Shown here: one piece after another, positions 58,136 through 64,000 of the stretch | How the letters are laid out: the number at the start of each line of letters is the position of its first letter | Position numbering within the stretch: position 1 is the first letter of the stretch | Assembly: GCF_007954625.1 (NCBI RefSeq) | Contig: NZ_CP042420.1 | Coordinates: forward strand, 597,001-661,000 | Length of the DNA stretch: 64,000 bases | Source of the DNA: Leuconostoc lactis | Lineage (GTDB): Bacteria > Bacillota > Bacilli > Lactobacillales > Lactobacillaceae | Direction: 5' to 3' | Position numbers and translations under genes: made by a program | The notes under the pieces: model-generated | What the model was told of the DNA's origin: nothing | Database searches by the model: none | Seen by the model: the letters and a program-made list of their open reading frames with translations, nothing else

Positions 58136-59233
58136 ATGACAGAAAAAACTTATCATGTGGCAATTTTGGGCGCCACTGGCGCAGTTGGCACACGTTTGCT
58201 ATCACAATTGGAACAATCAACGATTCCGGTTGGTCAAATTAAGTTATTGGCTTCAGCACGTTCGGCTGGCACGACTTTAATGTTTAAAGGCGAACCGGTG
58301 ACGGTTGAAGAAGCCACGCCAGAAAGTTTTGACGGTGTTGATCTGGTCTTAGCATCAGGCGGTGGCTCAGTTTCAAAGCGCTTTGCGCCCGAGGCAGTTA
58401 AGCGCGGTGCCGTTGTTGTCGATAATTCAAGTTATTGGCGCATGCATGATGACGTGCCACTGGTGGTACCCGAAGTTAACGAAGCCGCTTTGCAAACACA
58501 TCAAGGCATTATTGCCAATCCAAATTGCTCAACCATTCAAATGGTAGTGGCCTTGGAACCCATTCGCCAAGCTTATGGTCTAGAGCGCGTGATTGTATCA
58601 ACGTATCAAGCCGCCTCTGGGGCAGGTCAATTAGGTTGGGATGAATTAGTCGCGCAAACAACCGCTTATAATGCCGGTGAACCGGTCACGGCATCAGTTT
58701 TGCCAGTCCGCGGTGCGGCTAAGCACTATCCATTAGCCTACAATTTATTGCCCCAAATTGATGTATTTGAAGATGATGGGTATACCCATGAAGAATGGAA
58801 AATGATTCACGAAACCAAGAAAATTATGTTTGGTGACAAGGATTCCCGTGATGTGAAGGTGACTGGCACGGCTGTGCGTGTGCCGGTGCCAATTGGGCAC
58901 GGGGAGACGGTTTACTTTGAAACAGCGGCTGGTACTGGGGCCACGGCACAAGGGATTCAACAAGTCTTAAGCCAAGCACCAGGGGTCGTGCTGGAAGATA
59001 ATCCAGCCGAGCAACTTTATCCGCAACCGGTTAATGCAGCGGGCAAGCGCGAGACGTTTGTCGGTCGTGTCCGGCCGGATTTGGAAGTTGATGATGCTTT
59101 CCATATGTGGGTCGTGTCAGATAACCTCCTCAAAGGGGCAGCTTGGAACACCGTGCAAATTGCTGAGCGATTGGTGGCGCTTGACTTAGTGCGCGTCCCA
59201 GATACAGCAACAAATCCATTTACGACAGCGTAA
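58136..59233 (+). CDS. asd: Aspartate-semialdehyde dehydrogenase
   Basis: A 365-residue NADP enzyme that turns aspartyl phosphate into aspartate semialdehyde, the branch point to lysine/diaminopimelate, threonine and methionine. Nucleotide motif GATGAVGTRLL, catalytic C131 (NPNCSTIQ), and the block QAASGAGQLGWDEL are present. TTGAGGAG lies before the ATG. It is 39 nt from alr; lysine control via the upstream L-box fits its place at the head of the lysine route. Confidence 0.95.
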   Translation: MTEKTYHVAILGATGAVGTRLLSQLEQSTIPVGQIKLLASARSAGTTLMFKGEPVTVEEATPESFDGVDLVLASGGGSVSKRFAPEAVKRGAVVVDNSSYWRMHDDVPLVVPEVNEAALQTHQGIIANPNCSTIQMVVALEPIRQAYGLERVIVSTYQAASGAGQLGWDELVAQTTAYNAGEPVTASVLPVRGAAKHYPLAYNLLPQIDVFEDDGYTHEEWKMIHETKKIMFGDKDSRDVKVTGTAVRVPVPIGHGETVYFETAAGTGATAQGIQQVLSQAPGVVLEDNPAEQLYPQPVNAAGKRETFVGRVRPDLEVDDAFHMWVVSDNLLKGAAWNTVQIAERLVALDLVRVPDTATNPFTTA

Positions 59234-59238
59234 CGTGA

Positions 59239-59244
59239 TACAAT
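59239..59244 (+). promoter_or_regulatory. -10 box directly before the YdcF-like gene
   Basis: TACAAT ends 6 nt before the ATG, the same distance as at recQ. The -35 is weak. Confidence 0.4.
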
Positions 59245-59250
59245 AAGGCT

Positions 59251-60201
59251 ATGATAACCCTCATTTATCTTGTAACAATTGGATTATTATTGGTAGCGCT
59301 TGGCTACCAATTGCAGAAAAACCCCGCGACGATGACAATCGGTACGTATGGGGTTTTTATTGTATTGAGCGTGATTTTATTGTGTCAGCATTGGCTCAAC
59401 TTATCGCCAGCCAGCCGGCAAGCCATTCGTGTCGGGAGCTACAGCATAGCGATACTCATGGGTGTTATTTTAATGCTGAGCATTGCGTGGTACAGTTGGA
59501 AAAAATCACGGCGGTTGCTGGTACCAGGTATTATTGGTGGCTATTTAATCAGCTTAGTTTTGTTATCCCCATGGTCATTATGGCGGCTGGCTGCACCGTG
59601 GTTGCTGTTTTATTTTGTCTGGCAGTTTAGTCGCTTTTTAATCAGCAGTGTGGCTTATGGGATCGTCAATCGACCACCAAAAGTTGGCCCGCTCGTGGTG
59701 TTAGGCGGTGGTTTAGCGGATGGCTATCACGTTGGTAAAATCGTGGATGCGCGTATCCGAGCGGCAGTGTTAGATGCCCAAAAGATGACCCCTTTCCCGA
59801 TTATCGTATTTTCGGGTGGACAAGGTGACGATCAGCAACGGAGTGAGGCTGCAGCGATGCGAGAACATGCCGTCTTGCGCTATGGTGTCCCGCTGGCGCA
59901 AACACGATTAGAAGATCAGTCACGGAATACCATTCAAAATTTTCGTTATAGTGCGGCTTTGCTTGATGGGCAACCGTTAACGTTTTATACGAGTGATTAC
60001 CACGTTTTTCGGGGTGCATTGATCGCGCAAACACTAGGCATTTCAGCACGTGGCCGTGGTGGGGTGTCGGTTTGGCGGCATCGCATACCGGCCTTTTTGC
60101 GCGAGTTTGCCGGGGTGATGAGCTTGCACAAACGGCGACAGGTGCTATTTGGCAGTTTGTGGGTCATTGTAGCAGGTTTAAACGTGATTTTTTTCTCATA
60201 A
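59251..60201 (+). CDS. YdcF/SanA-like DUF218 membrane protein
   Basis: A 316-residue protein with five N-terminal membrane segments (to about residue 135), then a DUF218 domain with LVVLGGGLADGYHV, FSGGQGDDQQRSEAAAM, LEDQSRNTIQNF and TSDYHVFRG, and a last membrane segment at the end. The family is linked to cell-envelope functions, without known reaction. AAGG stands only 2 nt before the ATG, too near to work as Shine-Dalgarno; the -10-like TACAAT 6 nt upstream suggests a leaderless start. Confidence 0.88.
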   Translation: MITLIYLVTIGLLLVALGYQLQKNPATMTIGTYGVFIVLSVILLCQHWLNLSPASRQAIRVGSYSIAILMGVILMLSIAWYSWKKSRRLLVPGIIGGYLISLVLLSPWSLWRLAAPWLLFYFVWQFSRFLISSVAYGIVNRPPKVGPLVVLGGGLADGYHVGKIVDARIRAAVLDAQKMTPFPIIVFSGGQGDDQQRSEAAAMREHAVLRYGVPLAQTRLEDQSRNTIQNFRYSAALLDGQPLTFYTSDYHVFRGALIAQTLGISARGRGGVSVWRHRIPAFLREFAGVMSLHKRRQVLFGSLWVIVAGLNVIFFS

Positions 60202-60287
60202 AATAGTGTGATATAATGCCTTTTATGATGTTGTTATGTGAAAAATGACGATTAAATAATATAAAAATGGTTAAAAGGGAGGTGTAC

Positions 60288-62066
60288 ATGAGTATTTTTG
60301 GAAAATTGATGTGGTTTTTTAAAGCGCATCAACGGCTTTATATTTTAGGGTTGTCTTTTTTATTCTTAACAGAAATTTCACAAATGGTGTCACCGGCACT
60401 AATTGGGCAATTCACGGATAAAGTTGTACGCCGAGAATTAACATTTGAGGGGCTGGTGTTTTATGCTGGTGGGATTTTGTTATTTGCGATCTTAATGTAT
60501 GGTTTTCGCTACGCGTGGATTACCCACATTTTTCAGGGATCTGCGTTACTAGAAAAAACATTACGGCAACAACTTTTCGACCATTACATGGCGATGGATA
60601 CCACGTTTTATCAACGGCATCGTACGGGTGATTTAATGGCGCACGCATCCAATGATTTATCAGCGATCCAGCGTGTGGCGTCGGGTGGTATTTTAATGCT
60701 GGTTGACTCTGTCGTGGTGATTATTTTCACGGTGGCCTCGATGATTCTGGTGGTGGATTGGCGTCTGACGTTAATTGGTGTTTTGCCCTTACCATTGTTG
60801 ATTATCGGTGTGCGCTACTTATCGCCGAAAATTCGTGCGGCGTTTACGGCGTCACAAGAAGCCTTTTCACGCTTATCTAACAAATCCCAAGAATCAATTG
60901 CTGGGATTAAAGCGATTAAGACTTTGGGTCAAGAACAACAAGATGCCGCTGCTTTTGAGGCGCAAGTACAAGAAACGATTCAAATCAATAAGCGGGTTGC
61001 TCGAATTGACGCAATGTTTGGCCCAATGGCAACACTGATCATGACCATTAGTTATGTGATTATGATTACCTATGGTGGCTCGCTGGTCGTTAATCAAGCC
61101 ATTACGATTGGGCAACTGGTCTCATTTTCCACCTATCTTGGCTTATTAGTTTGGCCAATGTTTGGTTTGGGACAATTATTTAACGTCTTAGAACGTGGGA
61201 ATGCATCATATATTCGTGTCCAAAACATTTTGTCTGAAAAATCCGCTGTGGTCGAAAAGCCGAATGCGGTCGCAACGCGGGCAACGGGTGATTTGGTCAT
61301 TGATGTGACGGCGTTTAGTTATCCTGATGATGCCGAGGAAAATTTGGCCTTAGAACACATTAACTTTACGGTCAAAGCCGGTGAAACGTTGGGGATTGTC
61401 GGGCGTGTTGGTTCAGGGAAAACCACATTATTGAAGTTGTTATTGCGGCAATTTGATGACTATCAAGGCACGATTAAAGTGGGCGGTACGGATATTAAGG
61501 ATTACACTTTTGCAGCGTATTTACGTGCGATTGGTTATGTTGCGCAAGAAAATTTCCTATTCTCCACAACGATTCGTGACAATATTCGGTTTGCCAATAT
61601 TGATGAAACACAAGCGGTAGTTGAAGCCGCCGCTAAAAAAGCCGCTTTTCATGAAGATGTCTTAGCGTTGCCAGCCGGTTACGACACCGAAGTTGGTGAG
61701 CACGGGGTGAGCTTGTCTGGTGGGCAAAAGCAACGTTTGGCGATTGCGCGTGCGTTAATCATTGATCCGGAAATTTTAATTTTAGATGATGCCTTGTCAG
61801 CCGTTGATGCGCGGACGGAAAAGCAAATCTTACAAGCCTTGAAGGCTGATCGCCAAGGGAAAACGACAATTATTGCCGCGCATCGGATGAGTTCGGTGAT
61901 GAATGCTGATGAGATTATTGTGTTTGATCAAGGCCGTATTAAAGAACGCGGTACGCATGCCGAGTTAATGGCCAGAGACGGCTGGTATGCCGAGATGTAC
62001 CACCAACAACAATTAGCAACAGAATTAGAAGAAAAATTAGATGGAAAGGCGGGCGCTGATGTCTGA
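60288..62066 (+). CDS. ABC exporter half-transporter, subunit 1 (degenerate ATPase site)
   Basis: A 592-residue half-transporter: six membrane helices (to about residue 310) then the nucleotide-binding domain with Walker A GRVGSGKTT, signature LSGGQKQRLA and Walker B LILDDALSAVD. The residue after the Walker B Asp is Asp, not the catalytic Glu, as in BmrC/LmrC-type subunits. ATG 60288 has AGGGAGG before it. It overlaps the second subunit by 8 nt and forms a heterodimer with it, probably a drug or lipid exporter. Confidence 0.93.
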   Translation: MSIFGKLMWFFKAHQRLYILGLSFLFLTEISQMVSPALIGQFTDKVVRRELTFEGLVFYAGGILLFAILMYGFRYAWITHIFQGSALLEKTLRQQLFDHYMAMDTTFYQRHRTGDLMAHASNDLSAIQRVASGGILMLVDSVVVIIFTVASMILVVDWRLTLIGVLPLPLLIIGVRYLSPKIRAAFTASQEAFSRLSNKSQESIAGIKAIKTLGQEQQDAAAFEAQVQETIQINKRVARIDAMFGPMATLIMTISYVIMITYGGSLVVNQAITIGQLVSFSTYLGLLVWPMFGLGQLFNVLERGNASYIRVQNILSEKSAVVEKPNAVATRATGDLVIDVTAFSYPDDAEENLALEHINFTVKAGETLGIVGRVGSGKTTLLKLLLRQFDDYQGTIKVGGTDIKDYTFAAYLRAIGYVAQENFLFSTTIRDNIRFANIDETQAVVEAAAKKAAFHEDVLALPAGYDTEVGEHGVSLSGGQKQRLAIARALIIDPEILILDDALSAVDARTEKQILQALKADRQGKTTIIAAHRMSSVMNADEIIVFDQGRIKERGTHAELMARDGWYAEMYHQQQLATELEEKLDGKAGADV

Positions 62067-63864
62067 AAATAATGAATCAGTCTGGGCGAAAAGTATTCCG
62101 CTCAAAACACAAATTCGGGTGGTTACAACGTTGATGAAACAAGCAAAGCCCTTTCGCCAGATGTTTTTTGTCGCCCTTGCAATTGGTGGTGTCTTTGCGC
62201 TCTTGCAAGCAGCCGCACCACGTGTGATTGCTTACTATATGACGACGTACCTGCATCAAGGGGATAATATCACCATCCAAATCATGTGGAGCTTTGCTCT
62301 GTTAGTCGCTGCTATTCGGGTCTGTCAAGCCATTACGGATGGTCTGAATGCCTACTATTTCACGGTGGCCGCAGAATATGCGTTAGAAGATATCCGCGTC
62401 AAGGTCTTTGAGAAGTTGCACACCTTAGGGATGCGTTTTTTTGATCGCGTGCCGGCGGGGTCTTTGGTGACGCGGGTGAACAATGATACGGCGTCATTAG
62501 CAGATTTTTGGCGCTTTTTCATGGAATTAACCTTTGTGGTGATGAGCATGATTGGTGCTTATATCGGGATGTTGACGGTGAGTGTGAAAGCCACATTGCT
62601 TATGCTAGTTGTGGTGCCATTTATTGTCATTTCGGTGGTGTTGTACCAGCGTTTCTCATCGAGTCTTTTCCGTCATATGCGTGAACGGCTCTCACATTTA
62701 AATGCTAAAATTGCCGAAAGTATTACTGGGATTGATGTTATTCAAGAATTTTATCAAGAAGATCGGTTTAAAAAGGCCTTTGCTAAGGTCAACGGCGAAT
62801 ATTTTAATGCGCGTTTTAAAATGATTAAAGCCGATGCATTGTTATTAGAGCCGATGATTGATTTGATGTTAGGTGGCGCAATGGTGCTGGTCCTCTGGTA
62901 CTTCGGGGTTTTGTCGATGACCACTGCTGTCTCAGCTGGGGTAATTTATGCGTTTACTACCTATTTAAACAATATTTTTAGTCCATTAGAAAATGTGATG
63001 AATTTGTTTAGTCCTTTCCAAGAAGGATTGGTTTCGGGTTATCGCGTTTTAGGCATTTTGGATGATGACACGTATGCCCCAGCGCAAAATCCAGGCGCAG
63101 ATAAGCAAATTACCCAAGGGAAAATCGAATTTAAGCATGTCAACTTTAGTTACGATGGGCAACATCCAATCTTAAAGGATTTGACCTTCACAGCGAACCC
63201 TGGTGATACCGTGGCCTTGGTTGGCCACACCGGTTCCGGTAAATCGTCGACGATTAACACATTGATGCGCTTTTACGATTTTCAAAGTGGGGAAATTTTG
63301 CTCGATGGGCAGGATATTCGCGATATTGATCCCGTTGATTTGCGTCAAAAAATGGGGTTGGTGTTGCAAGAACCGTTTATGTTTTATGGGGATGTTGCCT
63401 CTAACATTCGGATGTATGATGATACGATTACCGACGACCAAATTATTAAGGCTGCTGAATTTGTTGGGGCAGATAGCTTTATTGATGAGCTGGACGGTCA
63501 ATATCATGCCAAAGTACAAGAAGGTGGTTCAGGCTTCTCGGCTGGGGAAAAACAGTTGATTAGTTTTGCCCGAACGATTGTTAAAGATCCAAAAATTTTA
63601 ATTTTAGATGAAGCGACCGCCAATGTGGACACAGAGACGGAAGTATTGATTCAACAATCACTCCGGAAAATGCGTCAGAATCGGACAACAATTGCGATTG
63701 CGCACCGTTTGTCGACCATCAAGGATGCCGACTTAATTCTCGTGTTAGATAAAGGCGAAGTGGTCGAGCGGGGGACGCATGATGCGTTACTGGCGCAACG
63801 CGGCCGTTACTATGACTTATATCGTTTGCAAGGGATGACAGATGATGAGACGGCAGTTAGTTGA
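62059..63864 (+). CDS. ABC exporter half-transporter, subunit 2 (catalytic site intact)
   Basis: A 601-residue half-transporter with six membrane helices, Walker A GHTGSGKSS, Walker B LILDEATANVD with the catalytic Glu, and a variant signature FSAGEKQ in place of LSGGQ. The pairing of a Glu-bearing subunit with a variant signature and a Glu-less partner is the standard asymmetric exporter design (BmrD/LmrD type). ATG 62059 overlaps the end of subunit 1 and has AAAGG upstream. Confidence 0.93.
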   Translation: MSENNESVWAKSIPLKTQIRVVTTLMKQAKPFRQMFFVALAIGGVFALLQAAAPRVIAYYMTTYLHQGDNITIQIMWSFALLVAAIRVCQAITDGLNAYYFTVAAEYALEDIRVKVFEKLHTLGMRFFDRVPAGSLVTRVNNDTASLADFWRFFMELTFVVMSMIGAYIGMLTVSVKATLLMLVVVPFIVISVVLYQRFSSSLFRHMRERLSHLNAKIAESITGIDVIQEFYQEDRFKKAFAKVNGEYFNARFKMIKADALLLEPMIDLMLGGAMVLVLWYFGVLSMTTAVSAGVIYAFTTYLNNIFSPLENVMNLFSPFQEGLVSGYRVLGILDDDTYAPAQNPGADKQITQGKIEFKHVNFSYDGQHPILKDLTFTANPGDTVALVGHTGSGKSSTINTLMRFYDFQSGEILLDGQDIRDIDPVDLRQKMGLVLQEPFMFYGDVASNIRMYDDTITDDQIIKAAEFVGADSFIDELDGQYHAKVQEGGSGFSAGEKQLISFARTIVKDPKILILDEATANVDTETEVLIQQSLRKMRQNRTTIAIAHRLSTIKDADLILVLDKGEVVERGTHDALLAQRGRYYDLYRLQGMTDDETAVS

Positions 63865-64000
63865 CCGGGTGTAATGTTAAGAAACTCACATTTTTATGTC
63901 ACGTTTCCTGCCATGGATTAATTTAAACTGGCGGGTGACACGTAGAATAGAAGTATGAGCAGACTGGGGCGAATCGTGTAATATGCCTGCGTATTGCACG
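63865..64000. other. Window end, no gene
   Basis: 136 nt without gene. TAGAAT stands 6 nt before an ATG at 63955, but that frame ends after 8 codons. Confidence 0.6.

Noticed and set aside
63955..63981. Eight-codon frame behind TAGAAT at the window end
   Set aside because: Too short to support, although the -10-to-ATG spacing copies the leaderless pattern; the following sequence is outside the window.

Overview
The window reads as chromosome of a heterofermentative lactic acid bacterium, most likely Weissella (W. confusa/cibaria group), with Leuconostoc the nearest alternative. The reasons are a Leuconostoc-type zwf, a KxYKxGKxW-type dextransucrase, a full xylose-isomerase pathway, AdhE and a diacetyl/acetoin reductase, all read from sequence rather than from any search. 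There are no insertion sequences, prophage or CRISPR arrays. Most intergenic gaps are short and many are closed by clear rho-independent hairpins.

Layout. 1-0.9 kb: 5' part of zwf (minus). 1.1-7.2 kb: three esterase-type alpha/beta hydrolases on the minus strand, divergent from a GPH sugar symporter, a cinnamoyl-esterase-like hydrolase and a LacI regulator; a CcpA-type cre site and a perfect consensus promoter lie between them. 7.2-13 kb: a small unknown gene, a decayed T-box, an intact T-box (probably tyrosine) in front of an NhaC-type transporter, a membrane protein, a histidine phosphatase and RecQ. 13.2-21.1 kb: xylo-oligosaccharide/xylose regulon (xynT-like symporter, GH43 beta-xylosidase, ROK-type XylR, xylA, xylB) with two matching XylR-type operators and two cre sites. 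21.2-26 kb: tRNA-Ser(GCU), a beta-lactamase-fold protein, NiaP niacin transporter with its likely regulator NrtR, and two small membrane proteins. 26.1-33 kb: ButA, AdhE, YhgE/Pip protein and an Rrf2 regulator. 33-42.3 kb: two beta-glucoside systems: PTS BglP plus 6-phospho-beta-glucosidase, then AraC regulator, MFS transporter, a frameshifted esterase, ROK kinase and a second GH1. 42.3-45.5 kb: OhrR-like regulator with a three-gene redox operon. 45.5-50 kb: dextransucrase (minus). 50.3-56.7 kb: ClC channel, VOC protein, MFS, Rgg-like regulator, ABC-F and BirA. 56.7-59.2 kb: lysine riboswitch followed by alr and asd. 59.2-63.9 kb: YdcF-like protein and a heterodimeric ABC exporter.

How the parts work together. 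The dominant theme is growth on plant cell-wall and plant glycoside material: intracellular esterases and symporters, xylo-oligosaccharide cleavage to xylose and xylulose-5-phosphate, and beta-glucoside uptake by both PTS and kinase routes, with cre-like sites in front of most of these operons. zwf, AdhE and ButA belong to redox balancing in phosphoketolase-type fermentation.

The points most worth following are: a decayed second T-box 598 bp upstream of the intact one; a one-base frameshift that removes the catalytic His of an esterase and fuses its frame to a ROK kinase; several genes with a -10 box 6-7 nt before the ATG and no Shine-Dalgarno (candidate leaderless mRNAs); a lysine riboswitch governing alr-asd; and a three-hairpin leader before xylR. 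All counts and alignments were done by eye.
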